Of a stretch of 64,000 bases of DNA, positions 17,014 through 25,537 are shown piece by piece. The notes under the pieces were generated by a model. It had not been told where the DNA came from. It did not search any database and saw only the letters and a list, made by a program, of their open reading frames with translations. A program made the position numbers and the translations under genes. Source of the DNA: Bifidobacterium angulatum DSM 20098 = JCM 7096 (GTDB taxonomy: Bacteria; Actinomycetota; Actinomycetes; Actinomycetales; Bifidobacteriaceae); the NCBI RefSeq assembly GCF_001025155.1, contig NZ_AP012322.1:124001-188000 (forward strand). Reading direction: 5' to 3'. Position 1 is the first letter of the stretch. Every line of letters begins with the position of its first letter.

Positions 17014-17424
17014 ATGACAAAAAAAATAAGCATAAGCATCAACCTGACTAAGAAACGTATCGTGGCCATGGTGTTGGCGGTGTATTTCTGCCTTCTCGGG
17101 GCATCGTATTTCGGGTTGCACCGGGCGCAGGATGACTGGCAGATAGCGTATTTGAGATGGGATCAGGCTACGTTGATCTCCGGTGAAATCGTCGATATCA
17201 AAGCGTTGAAGGCTTCCTTGAAGGAAGCGGGGGCCAGGCCTGAGGCATCGGGATATTCCAGTCCGCCGGATACGAACAGTCTGCTGATCTGGGACGTGTG
17301 GATAACATGGTGGAATACGCGTAAGAGCTACTACGCCGTCAACGACGAAACCGAGCAGCATCTTGACTATACGGATGCGGTGCTCAACGATCAGCGCCAT
17401 TTGGAGCAAAACAAGTCGGAGTGA
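17014..17424 (+). CDS. Small membrane-anchored protein of unknown function
   Basis: A 136-aa product with one N-terminal membrane segment (about residues 12-31, KRIVAMVLAVYFCLLGASYFGL), then a hydrophilic, probably extracytoplasmic domain with Trp-rich stretches (LLIWDVWITWWNTRKSYYAV). ATG 17014 has AGGGG five bases upstream; an upstream ATG at 16909 would add 35 residues without an SD. No family recognised. It is convergent with glgE and separated from it by two hairpins. Confidence 0.6.
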   Translation: MTKKISISINLTKKRIVAMVLAVYFCLLGASYFGLHRAQDDWQIAYLRWDQATLISGEIVDIKALKASLKEAGARPEASGYSSPPDTNSLLIWDVWITWWNTRKSYYAVNDETEQHLDYTDAVLNDQRHLEQNKSE

Positions 17425-17447
17425 CGACAGCAAAGCAACAGTAAACA

Positions 17448-17490
17448 AAGCGGGTGGTCGAATCGGAATCAACGATTCGGCCACCCGCTT
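17448..17490. terminator. Terminator after the small membrane protein
   Basis: A 17-bp stem with one G-U pair (17448-17464 with 17474-17490), nine-base loop. Confidence 0.75.
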
Positions 17491-17494
17491 CATT

Positions 17495-17540
17495 ATGGCG
17501 GTTGCGTTCGGGCGGCCGGGCCTCGGAGCGCAACCGCCAT
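17495..17540. terminator. Second hairpin, downstream of glgE
   Basis: A 12-bp perfect stem (17495-17506 with 17529-17540) and a 22-base GC-rich loop, just beyond the glgE stop codon on the minus strand. It lacks a T tract. Confidence 0.5.
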
Positions 17541-17567
17541 GCGTCTTGCGTTAGCGCATCAGCGACA

Positions 17568-19784
17568 TCAGCGGACGATGTGGAACACGTGCGCCACATC
17601 GGCCCACGGCGCCAGCGAGACGAAGTTGTCCCAACCCCACGTGAACTCATGGCCGGTGAGTTCGTCGCGCACCTGAACGTCGTGCTTCGGGTCGATGTCA
17701 AGATCGGGCAGTTCAAGATGGATCAGCGACTGATGCGCGTTATGACCGTCGAGATTCACCACCACGATCAGCGTCTCCGGCTTGCCGGTGCTGGTCAGTT
17801 CGGCGGGGGTGTGGCGGGCGAACGCGATGATGTTCGGATCGGATGAGGGCAGAATGCTCACATTGTGGTAGCTGAAGGCTTCCACGTGCTCGCGGCGGAT
17901 CCGGTTCAGACTGGTCAGCAGCTCGGCGATGCCGTACTTGCCGGCATCGTCCCAATCGCGCACTTTGACCTCGTACTTCTCGTTGTCGATCTGCTCCTCG
18001 AAGCCGGGGCGCTGTTTGTTTTCGATGAGCTCATAGCCGTTGTAGATGCCCCAGCTCGGGGAGCCCATCGCGGCGAGTACCGCACGCACCGCATGGCCGG
18101 CGATGCCGTTGTCGCGCACATAATCGGTGAGGATGTCCGGCGTAGTGGGCCAGAAGGTGTTGTGCTGGTAGTAGCCGTCGTCGCCGTTGGTTTCCAGCAG
18201 GTACTTTTCCAGCTCCTCCTTGGTGTTGCGCCAAGGGAAGTAGCAGTGCGATTGGGTGAAGCCCACGTAGCTCAGTGCGCGCATCATACCGGGTCGGGTG
18301 AATGCCTCGGCAAGGAACAGCACTTCGGGGTGCTTCTTGGTGACGGCTGCGATCACGTCCTGCCAGAAGCGCACCGGCTTGGTGTGCGGGTTGTCCACGC
18401 GGAAGATGGTTACGCCCGCCTTGACCCACAGGTCCATGATGCGTTCGACTTCCTTTTCGATGCCGGGCATATCGGCGTTGAAGTCGATGGGGTAGATGTC
18501 CTGATATTTCTTCGGCGGGTTCTCGGCGAAGGCGATGGTGCCGTCGGGCTTGGTGCGGAACCAGTTCGGGTGCTGCTTGACCCACGGGTGGTCGGGGGAG
18601 CACTGCAGGGCGAAATCGAGTGCGACTTCGAGGCCGAGCTCATGGGCGCGGTTGCAGAACGCTTTGAAATCGTCCATGGTGCCGAGCAACGGGTCAACGG
18701 TGTCGTGGCCGCCGAGTTTGGAGCCGATGCCGAACGGGGAGCCGGGGTCGTTCGGGCCGGCGATCAGGGAATTGTTGCGGCCTTTGCGATTGGTCACGCC
18801 GATCGGGAAGATCGGCGGCAGGTATACGATGTCGAAGCCTTCGGCTTTGGCACGTTCCAGGCCGGAGAGCGCGGTGACCAGTGTGCCCTGCTTGATCCTG
18901 CCATGCTGATCGTCGTACACGGCGCCTTCGGAGCGTGGGAAGAACTGGTACCATGCGGCGAAGCTGGCTTTCGGGCGTTCCACCTTGAAACGTTGCGGCG
19001 CGCTGGGTGACAGGCCGTCACGCAGCGGATTGGATGTGTGCAGTTCGCTGACATCGCTGCTTGTTGCGGCGGCGAGACGTTCCTGCGGGGAAAGCGAGGC
19101 GTCGGCCATGGTCGCGGCGGCGGCCTCCAGCGTTTTACGCTGATGGGCGTTCAGCTTGGCGTCGCTGGAGGAAGCCCAGCGTGCGAGCAGTTGGGAGCCG
19201 GAAATCAGCGCGTTCTCCACATCGTCGCCCACCTGCACTTTGATGGTGGCGTCGTGCAGCCAGGAAATATAGGTATCTTCCCAGCCTTCCACGGTGACGG
19301 TCCATTCGCCCAGCTGTCGCTTCACTTTGGCGAATTCCGGTTCCCACGGCTTGGCGTCGCTGTGTTCGCCGCATGTGAGTGTGACCGTCCAACGGTCCAG
19401 ACCGGGGTTCACGCAGGTCATCGGCGCGCGCAGCATCTCCTTGCCGCGCGGATTGCGTACTACAGCCGTGGCTCCGACCTTGGTGCGCCCCTCGATGAAT
19501 ACTTGCGCGGTGACTTCGAACGCCTCCCCGAGTTCCACACGAGCGGGGTAAACGCCGTGTTCCTCGTTCGGGGTGATGTCCATAACATTGACGCGCCCGA
19601 ACTGGCCGGGTTCGGTGACGGGAATAATGGGGGCCGGCGCCTCGCCCGGGGTCACCGGGGCGGGCGTTTTGGCGGTTCGCCTCTTCCTTGTTGCGGTCGT
19701 GGCACGTTTTGTCGTACCGGTCGTTCGTTTCGCGGGCGACGATGTGCTCTTCTCCGCTGTGTTCTCAGTGGTCTTCGTCGACAT
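17568..19784 (-). CDS. glgE: Maltosyltransferase GlgE (alpha-1,4-glucan:maltose-1-phosphate)
   Basis: GlgE (GH13_3) extends alpha-1,4-glucan using maltose 1-phosphate. The 738-aa product has a 55-60-residue Thr/Lys/Ala-rich N-terminal extension, then an N/S domain (GQFGRVNVMDITPNEEHGVYP) and the catalytic barrel. The nucleophile is Asp464 in FRVDNPHTKP, with acid/base Glu493 in LFLAEAFTRPG, a 29-residue spacing that matches known GlgE. ATG 19784 has AAGGAG nine bases upstream; an ATG at 19808 lacks one. The other pathway genes (treS, pep2/mak, glgM) are not in the window. Its upstream region overlaps a cluster of DnaA-box-like sequences. Confidence 0.92.
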   Translation of the reverse strand: MSTKTTENTAEKSTSSPAKRTTGTTKRATTATRKRRTAKTPAPVTPGEAPAPIIPVTEPGQFGRVNVMDITPNEEHGVYPARVELGEAFEVTAQVFIEGRTKVGATAVVRNPRGKEMLRAPMTCVNPGLDRWTVTLTCGEHSDAKPWEPEFAKVKRQLGEWTVTVEGWEDTYISWLHDATIKVQVGDDVENALISGSQLLARWASSSDAKLNAHQRKTLEAAAATMADASLSPQERLAAATSSDVSELHTSNPLRDGLSPSAPQRFKVERPKASFAAWYQFFPRSEGAVYDDQHGRIKQGTLVTALSGLERAKAEGFDIVYLPPIFPIGVTNRKGRNNSLIAGPNDPGSPFGIGSKLGGHDTVDPLLGTMDDFKAFCNRAHELGLEVALDFALQCSPDHPWVKQHPNWFRTKPDGTIAFAENPPKKYQDIYPIDFNADMPGIEKEVERIMDLWVKAGVTIFRVDNPHTKPVRFWQDVIAAVTKKHPEVLFLAEAFTRPGMMRALSYVGFTQSHCYFPWRNTKEELEKYLLETNGDDGYYQHNTFWPTTPDILTDYVRDNGIAGHAVRAVLAAMGSPSWGIYNGYELIENKQRPGFEEQIDNEKYEVKVRDWDDAGKYGIAELLTSLNRIRREHVEAFSYHNVSILPSSDPNIIAFARHTPAELTSTGKPETLIVVVNLDGHNAHQSLIHLELPDLDIDPKHDVQVRDELTGHEFTWGWDNFVSLAPWADVAHVFHIVR

Positions 19785-19849
19785 GGCAGCCTTCTCCTTG
19801 CTACTCATCAATGGTTTCACTCCTATTGTATGTGCGTGCTGGCGAAGGA

Positions 19850-19952
19850 TGTGGATGAATCTGTGGATGGCCGTTTCCCCGTGTGCATAACTTGCCGTAA
19901 TGAGCGCCGAGAGCCGCGTAATGTGCATAACCTGCAGGCTGAGTTATCCACA
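19850..19952. promoter_or_regulatory. Cluster of DnaA-box-like sites
   Basis: Three matches to TTATNCACA: reverse-strand TTATGCACA at 19882-19890 and 19922-19930, and forward TTATCCACA at 19944-19952. Two near matches on the reverse strand lie at 19850-19858 (TCATCCACA) and 19862-19870 (CCATCCACA). All fall in the 314-bp gap between divergent glgE and the surface-protein gene. Confidence 0.6.
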
Positions 19953-20098
19953 ACACGCCCGGCTGGGGGAGTGTCGACCACAGGGGGTGGGAAACCGTCC
20001 ATTGCGCTCGCCTGTTCTGACAGTCTCGTTGATATCTATTCGGCATGGCGGCCGGATGGGGAAACCACGTATGTAGACGTATATATAGGAGGAAGAGC

Positions 20099-22024
20099 AT
20101 GGGCACAAATGTGCGACGATACCTGACAGGTCTGGTGGCGCTTGCCGTTGCGCTGGCGGTGTTGCTGGGGCTTTCGCCGGCGGCGTTCGCAGCGTCATTG
20201 GACAATCCGCCGCCGGGCACGAACCTGTGGTATCGCGTCGACGGTCGGAATCTGCTGATCGGAGCCATCAAAAAACTGCCCGACGGCAGGCTCGCATACT
20301 GCATGAGAGCCGGTGCCGAAGCCGGTAACGACTATTCGGGCGAACGTAAGATCGACGACAACGGGAACGTGCGTCGCATCGCCTGGCTGGCAAATCGCTA
20401 CCAGAACAGTCGTGATGCGAAGATCCATGCCGCCATAGGCGTCCTTGTGCACCGGCATATGGAACTCGACCCGCAGGCGTGGGCGCGCCATTGGGCGGTT
20501 ATCTCGGCGCAATACCCTGATCTGGATGCCATCGCCAACCGGTTGTGGGGCGAGGCCGGCACCAATATACCGTTGGGATTGCAGGTCTCCAGCCAAATGG
20601 TGGACGGTCTGCGATCGGGCTGGGTCGATGCCGTGGTGAAAAGCGACGGCAAGGCGCTCGCCGGCATTCCCTATTCCGTGCGATTGGAAGGGCCCGCGAA
20701 GTTCGATAATGGCGGTCAGTCGGTAAGTGGTGTTTCGGGAAGCGGCGCGATTCGCCATACCTGGCATGCCACCGGAAGCGGCAAGGTTGCAGTGCATACG
20801 CAATACCAGTCGCCGAAGGCATTGCAGCTGATCAGCAATCAGGATTACGCGTGCTATGGCAGTCAGGAGCAGGTTGCCGGCGATGGCGTCGCTTTTAGGG
20901 TGCGTAAGGATTTCACGCCGGCAGTGGCCACGGTTACCACCAAGAAAATCGTGGATGCGGGAGAAACGGTAAGCGATAAGGTCACGTCGAAGGCGACGGG
21001 AGCGGATAACCATTGGCCTAAGAACATGGAGCTGTTGGCTACCGGCTACTACTTTGATGGGATTTCCGCAAGCGAGCTGAACGCTCCATTGAACCCGAAC
21101 GATGGTGAAAGTGTCGAGACTTTCCTTGATCGCATCGCACGGCGTGGGCACAGGCCCGCGGCCTACGGTTCCGCCACTTTCACCGGATCAGAGCAAACGA
21201 AGACGGTGACGGCGACGAGTGAGCCGGGTGGCGCAGAGGAATACCATGCGCCGGCGCGGGGCGGCATCGGCACATGGGTGTGGGCGTTCGATGCCTCCGC
21301 GCAGCCGGGGAAGGCGGGCGAATACCTGAGCGGTGACTCGATCAGCGGGTTCCTTGAGGCCGAGGAGACCAATTCGAACCGTTCCAAGGTGCAAGTGGAA
21401 TCGACGATCACCGAGCATTCCCCGGCGATCGGCGCGCAACTCAGCGACACCATCACTGTCGACGGTTTTCCCGAAGACCATGGGGAATTCGCGGGTTCCG
21501 AAGTATTCGGCATCGGTGCCGACGAAAAGCATGCGCAGGTAAGCGTGTGGTGGGCCGGGGATAAGGACGACCCCGGCAGCGATGAGGAATACAAGCCGGC
21601 TGGCGCTGCGGTGCCGCAGGAAGATGAACATCATAAGCTGCTGGGTACATGGGATGTGCCGGCGAAGAACGGTACGATCCGTGTGGGTGCCGGTTCCTTG
21701 GATGCTCACGGCAAGCCGATCAACATCATTGCCGAAGACCATGGCTGGTACGTGTTCGTATGGAGTTTCGCAGGCGATGACCGTGTTATGCCGGCCGTCA
21801 GCGCCTACGACGATCAGTGGGAGCAGGCCAGGGTGAGCGTCGAGCCTGAGGAAGAGGAGGACGAGGAGGACGAGGAAGAGGAGACGGTCGAAGAAAACGA
21901 CGAACCGGAAACGCCTCTGGCCTCGACCGGCAGCGATGTGGCCTTCGCCATCGCCATGGCGCTGATCGCGCTTGCCGCTGGAAGCCTGATTCTGGTGCTG
22001 GCTCACAGGCGTGAATCGTTGTAG
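20099..22024 (+). CDS. Sortase-anchored surface protein with thioester-like N-terminal domain
   Basis: A 641-aa protein with a signal peptide (cleavage likely after AFA, residue 31) and a C-terminal cell-wall sorting signal: LASTG (607-611), a hydrophobic stretch and an RRESL tail. An acidic Glu/Asp run (about 580-600) precedes it. The N-terminal mature region has AYCMRAG (Cys68) and, later, DAKIHAAIGVLVH, resembling the Cys and Gln blocks of thioester adhesin domains, but His110 stands where Gln is expected. The middle looks like beta-rich repeat domains (DTITVDGFPEDHGEF). SD AGGAGG precedes ATG 20099. A role in surface adhesion is inferred only. No sortase gene lies nearby. Confidence 0.75.
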   Translation: MGTNVRRYLTGLVALAVALAVLLGLSPAAFAASLDNPPPGTNLWYRVDGRNLLIGAIKKLPDGRLAYCMRAGAEAGNDYSGERKIDDNGNVRRIAWLANRYQNSRDAKIHAAIGVLVHRHMELDPQAWARHWAVISAQYPDLDAIANRLWGEAGTNIPLGLQVSSQMVDGLRSGWVDAVVKSDGKALAGIPYSVRLEGPAKFDNGGQSVSGVSGSGAIRHTWHATGSGKVAVHTQYQSPKALQLISNQDYACYGSQEQVAGDGVAFRVRKDFTPAVATVTTKKIVDAGETVSDKVTSKATGADNHWPKNMELLATGYYFDGISASELNAPLNPNDGESVETFLDRIARRGHRPAAYGSATFTGSEQTKTVTATSEPGGAEEYHAPARGGIGTWVWAFDASAQPGKAGEYLSGDSISGFLEAEETNSNRSKVQVESTITEHSPAIGAQLSDTITVDGFPEDHGEFAGSEVFGIGADEKHAQVSVWWAGDKDDPGSDEEYKPAGAAVPQEDEHHKLLGTWDVPAKNGTIRVGAGSLDAHGKPINIIAEDHGWYVFVWSFAGDDRVMPAVSAYDDQWEQARVSVEPEEEEDEEDEEEETVEENDEPETPLASTGSDVAFAIAMALIALAAGSLILVLAHRRESL

Positions 22025-22040
22025 GCCATGGTGATATGAA

Positions 22041-22074
22041 ACAAGGCTAGGAACCACATGATTCCTAGCCTTGT
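22041..22074. terminator. Bidirectional terminator between surface protein and tRNA-fMet
   Basis: A 13-bp perfect stem (22041-22053 with 22062-22074), eight-base loop, between convergent genes. Confidence 0.8.
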
Positions 22075-22077
22075 ACT

Positions 22078-22154
22078 TGGTAGCGGGGCATGGATTTGAA
22101 CCATGGACCTCTGGGTTATGAGCCCAGCGAGCTACCGAGCTGCTCCACCCCGCG
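22078..22154 (-). tRNA. Initiator tRNA-Met (CAT)
   Basis: A 77-nt cloverleaf with encoded CCA. The anticodon loop is CTCATAA, and the anticodon stem has three consecutive G-C pairs (GGG/CCC), an initiator hallmark. The acceptor begins CGCGGGG and ends CCCCGCT-A, leaving base pair 1-72 mismatched (C-U), another initiator feature. The sequence is close to actinobacterial initiator tRNA. Confidence 0.97.
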
Positions 22155-22182
22155 ACGGCTTGTCTTTTTGACAGCTCAATCA

Positions 22183-22210
22183 ACCATAAGCGATACATAA
22201 AATATGTCAA
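22183..22210 (-). promoter_or_regulatory. Promoter of tRNA-fMet
   Basis: On the minus strand: TTGACA (22210-22205), a 16-bp spacer and TATGGT (22188-22183), about 29 bases before the tRNA 5' end. Confidence 0.6.
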
Positions 22211-22259
22211 CTATCGGCGTGTCGTGAATATCATCGGGGGGAATTGGCCGCTTGCGCTG

Positions 22260-22265
22260 CATAAT
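22260..22265 (+). promoter_or_regulatory. -10 element of a probable leaderless metA promoter
   Basis: CATAAT with an upstream TG, seven bases before ATG 22273; no SD is present. Confidence 0.4.
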
Positions 22266-22272
22266 AAGAACC

Positions 22273-23310
22273 ATGCCTATCAAGATCCCCAGTGGCCTTC
22301 CGGCCAGAGCCATCCTCGATTCTGAGCGTATCTTCGCTCTGGAAAAACCTGAAGCGGAGTGTCAGCGCGTTCGTCCGCTCAAACTGGTGATCCTGAATCT
22401 TATGCCGAAGAAGATCGAGACCGAGACACAGCTGCTCAGGCTCATCTCCAAGAGCCCGTTGCAGGTGGAGATCGACTTCATGAAGACCTCCACCCACGAG
22501 GCGACGCATGTGTCTGCCGATCATCTGGTGAAGTTCTACGAGACGCTTGACGCGTTGAAGGACAACTATTACGACGGTTTTGTGGTGACGGGCGCCCCGG
22601 TGGAGCATATGCCGTTCGAGCAGGTCGATTACTGGGAGGAGTTCCAGCGGATTCTCGATTGGGCGTCCACGCACGTGTTTTCCACCATGTACCTGTGCTG
22701 GGGCGCGATGGGTGCGCTGTACCAGCGGTATGGCGTGCATAAGGTGGATCTGCCCGAGAAGATCTTCGGTGTGTTCCCCCAGTACCTGCAGGACGAGTAT
22801 TGCTTCCTGACCAATGGGTTCGACGAGATCGCATTGCAACCGCATTCCCGTCTTGCGGGCGTGGATGAGGGCGATGTGCGTGCCAATCCCGATCTGCAGA
22901 TTCTGACGTGGGGGCCGGAATCGGGTCCGGGGCTGATCGCCACGCGTGATTTTTCCGAGGTATTCGCATTGGGGCATTGGGAATACGGCAAGATGACGCT
23001 TGCCGAGGAATATGAGCGTGACATGGCCAAGGGTATGACCAACGTGCCGTTCCCGAAGAACTACTTCCCCCATGACGATCCGAAGCTCGAGCCGTTGTTC
23101 GCCTGGCGCGCGCATGCGAATCTGCTGTGGCGCAACTGGCTGAATTGGGTGTATCAGACCACGCCGTACGATCTGACGGAGGTGCCGGAGCTGAGGGCCC
23201 ATAAGCGGTTGGGTACGGATAGGTCCATTCGCCATGAACCGGCCGGCCCGCGTTCCGACGATTTCGCTCCGTTCCTTACCGATGGGTATGGTGTGATTTC
23301 CTCAAGGTGA
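22273..23310 (+). CDS. metA: Homoserine O-acyltransferase, MetA family (predicted acetyltransferase)
   Basis: A 345-aa methionine-pathway enzyme that activates homoserine. The nucleophile Cys142 sits in YLCWGAMGALY, and His235 and Glu237 are in GHWEYGK, exactly at the positions used in the family. Residue 111 is Glu (TGAPVEHMPFE). In characterised MetA proteins Glu at this site directs acetyl-CoA use and Gly directs succinyl-CoA, so O-acetylhomoserine is the predicted product despite the usual 'succinyltransferase' label. ATG 22273 matches the family start MPIKIPSGLPA. Seven bases before it lies CATAAT and no SD, suggesting a leaderless mRNA. Confidence 0.93.
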   Translation: MPIKIPSGLPARAILDSERIFALEKPEAECQRVRPLKLVILNLMPKKIETETQLLRLISKSPLQVEIDFMKTSTHEATHVSADHLVKFYETLDALKDNYYDGFVVTGAPVEHMPFEQVDYWEEFQRILDWASTHVFSTMYLCWGAMGALYQRYGVHKVDLPEKIFGVFPQYLQDEYCFLTNGFDEIALQPHSRLAGVDEGDVRANPDLQILTWGPESGPGLIATRDFSEVFALGHWEYGKMTLAEEYERDMAKGMTNVPFPKNYFPHDDPKLEPLFAWRAHANLLWRNWLNWVYQTTPYDLTEVPELRAHKRLGTDRSIRHEPAGPRSDDFAPFLTDGYGVISSR

Positions 23311-23340
23311 CGCTTCAAAGTGCATGCATTGTTTGGCGAA

Positions 23341-23375
23341 TATGCGGCAGTCGTTGATGAGGCGGTTGCCGCATA
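23341..23375 (+). terminator. Probable terminator after metA
   Basis: A nine-bp stem TATGCGGCA / TGCCGCATA with a 17-base loop, 30 bases after the stop codon; weak T tract. Confidence 0.5.
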
Positions 23376-23841
23376 GTTGTTGTGCGCCCCTGTACGCTGA
23401 TTCCCGGTGAAGCCCGCATATTGATTATGTTTGAGTCCACATTTCAAGACGGAAATTTCTTCATGCGGACACATAGTGGACATTTCGGTCGGCAGCGAAA
23501 TGTGATAGAAAACGTTGTCACGTCAAGCTTGTTAAGGCTAACACGGAATATGGGATTGTCAATCCGCTGTATTTTCCCTCGTGTCGAAACGCCGAACGAA
23601 TCCGCACAAAACTGCGGTTTGCGGTTGTCGTTGTTGCGTTCGTCTAGAAGGCGGCGAATAATCTTCACCTAGCCATTCGAGATTGAATGCCGATGCGGCA
23701 GTTCAGCCCCTCGATTTGCGCCCCGCCGACATGAGCCTGCGAGCCCAAACCGAGATGGACGGAGATGTTACCGGGAGGTCACATTTACCGGTTGTTTAGG
23801 GATAGACTGGCAGCAGACATGAAGAAGTAGGAGGCGCGAGA
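23376..23841 (+). other. Long intergenic region / leader before the atp operon
   Basis: No gene I can support lies in this stretch. It presumably holds the promoter of the atp operon: a TAGACT -10-like hexamer is near 23806 and TTGTCA is near 23515, but neither has a convincing partner. The part from 23420 to 23640 is noticeably AT-richer than its surroundings. A GGAGG SD immediately precedes atpB. Confidence 0.4.
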
Positions 23842-24645
23842 ATGCACGAGACACTTTTGTCCGGGCTCACACTTGCTGCGAGCGGGCCGGAGATCCCCTC
23901 CGTCGATGAATTCCTTCCCCCGGAGATTCTCTTCCAAGGTACCCCGTTCGCCATGAACCGCATCATTCTGGTGCGTGTGATTATGACGGTCATCATGCTG
24001 ATCGTACTTGGCGTGAGTGCCGCAAAAGCGAAGCTCATCCCCGGTCGTTGGCAGGGATTCATCGAGTGGGGCATTGAATATGTGCGCGACAAGATCGTGT
24101 ACGAAGTAATGGGCGAGACGCGAGGCAAGCGTTACGTCCCGATGATCACCACGTTGTTCTTCACGATTCTGCTGTTCAACATCTGCGGCATTATCCCGGG
24201 CATGAACATCGCCGCCACCGCGACGATCATGATGCCGTTGGCGTTCGCGTTGTGGACCTTCGTGCAGTATTGGCGCACCGCCTGCCGTGAGCAGGGCTTC
24301 TTCACCTACCTGAAGAAGGAATGCATCCCCCAGGGCGTTCCGGCACCGGTGCTGATCATCGCAATCCCGATCCAGCTGCTTGACGTCGTCGTCATCCGCC
24401 CGGTCTCCCTGACGGTCCGACTCTTCGCCAACATGCTTGCCGGCCACATCATCGTGGCGTTGTGCTTTTCCGCAACACAGTTCTTCCTGATCGAAGCGCA
24501 CAACTGGATGGCCGCATTCGGCGCGGCAACCTTCCTGTTCGGCTTCATCATGACGTTGTTCGAAGGCTTCGTGGCATATCTGCAAGCGTTCATCTTCGCC
24601 ACGTTGTCCACCGTGTACATCAACCTCAGCTATCCCGAGGACTGA
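23842..24645 (+). CDS. atpB: ATP synthase Fo subunit a
   Basis: A 267-aa integral membrane stator subunit forming the proton half-channels against the c ring. The essential Arg lies in RPVSLTVRLFANMLAGH, and the C-terminal helices contain the polar residues typical of subunit a. About six membrane helices are visible (e.g. IILVRVIMTVIMLIVLGVSA, MITTLFFTILLFNICGIIPG). First gene of an eight-gene operon; no atpI precedes it. GGAGGCG serves as SD. Confidence 0.96.
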   Translation: MHETLLSGLTLAASGPEIPSVDEFLPPEILFQGTPFAMNRIILVRVIMTVIMLIVLGVSAAKAKLIPGRWQGFIEWGIEYVRDKIVYEVMGETRGKRYVPMITTLFFTILLFNICGIIPGMNIAATATIMMPLAFALWTFVQYWRTACREQGFFTYLKKECIPQGVPAPVLIIAIPIQLLDVVVIRPVSLTVRLFANMLAGHIIVALCFSATQFFLIEAHNWMAAFGAATFLFGFIMTLFEGFVAYLQAFIFATLSTVYINLSYPED

Positions 24646-24936
<291 letters not shown>

Positions 24937-24982
24937 TCTCAAGGAACCGGTAATACAACGAACGAAGTGAAAGGAGGCGGAT

Positions 24983-25507
24983 ATGGAGACATTGGCTGAA
25001 AGTGGAATCATGCTGTTCGTCCCGAAGATGTACGACATCGTCTGGTCGGCCATCATTCTCGTCATCGTCGCCCTGTTCTTCTACAAGTTCTTCCTGCCTA
25101 AGTTCCAGGCCGTGTTCGATGAACGTGCCGCGAAGATCGAAGGCGGCATCGCCAAGGCCGAGCAGGCCCAGAAGGATGCCGATGCAGCCAAGGCCAAGTA
25201 CGAGGCTCAGCTGAGCAACGCACGCGTCGAGGCTTCCAAGATCCGTGATGATGCACGTACCGAGGCATCGCACATCGTTGCCGATGCGCGTTCCCGTGCG
25301 GAAGCGGATGCCAACCAGATCACCGCTAGCGCTCAGCGTGCCATCGCATCGCAGCAGCAGCAGGCTCTGGTCTCGCTGAAGGGCGAGGTCGGTGCTCTGG
25401 CAACGGCTCTGGCAGGCAAGATCCTGGGCAGTGAGCTGCAGGACGAGAAGGTGCAGTCCTCCATGATCGATCAGATGATCGACAGCATGGATTCGGACAA
25501 GCAGTGA
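24983..25507 (+). CDS. atpF: ATP synthase Fo subunit b
   Basis: A 174-aa peripheral-stalk subunit: one membrane helix near residues 15-35 (IVWSAIILVIVALFFYKFFLP), then a long Ala/Glu/Lys-rich coiled coil (AKAEQAQKDADAAKAKYEAQ) that contacts delta. A strong [10 protein letters not shown] precedes the ATG. Normal length for the family. Confidence 0.95.
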   Translation: METLAESGIMLFVPKMYDIVWSAIILVIVALFFYKFFLPKFQAVFDERAAKIEGGIAKAEQAQKDADAAKAKYEAQLSNARVEASKIRDDARTEASHIVADARSRAEADANQITASAQRAIASQQQQALVSLKGEVGALATALAGKILGSELQDEKVQSSMIDQMIDSMDSDKQ

Positions 25508-25537
25508 TATCAGGCAGAGAGAAAGGCAGGTGACATC

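Noticed and set aside
19850..19952. Chromosomal origin oriC
   Set aside because: Only three good DnaA boxes, no AT-rich unwinding region and no dnaA/dnaN neighbourhood; reported instead as a box cluster.
23382..23672. Small ORF of 96 codons between metA and the atp operon
   Set aside because: Codon use is unlike its neighbours, the region is AT-richer, there is no SD and no recognisable protein.
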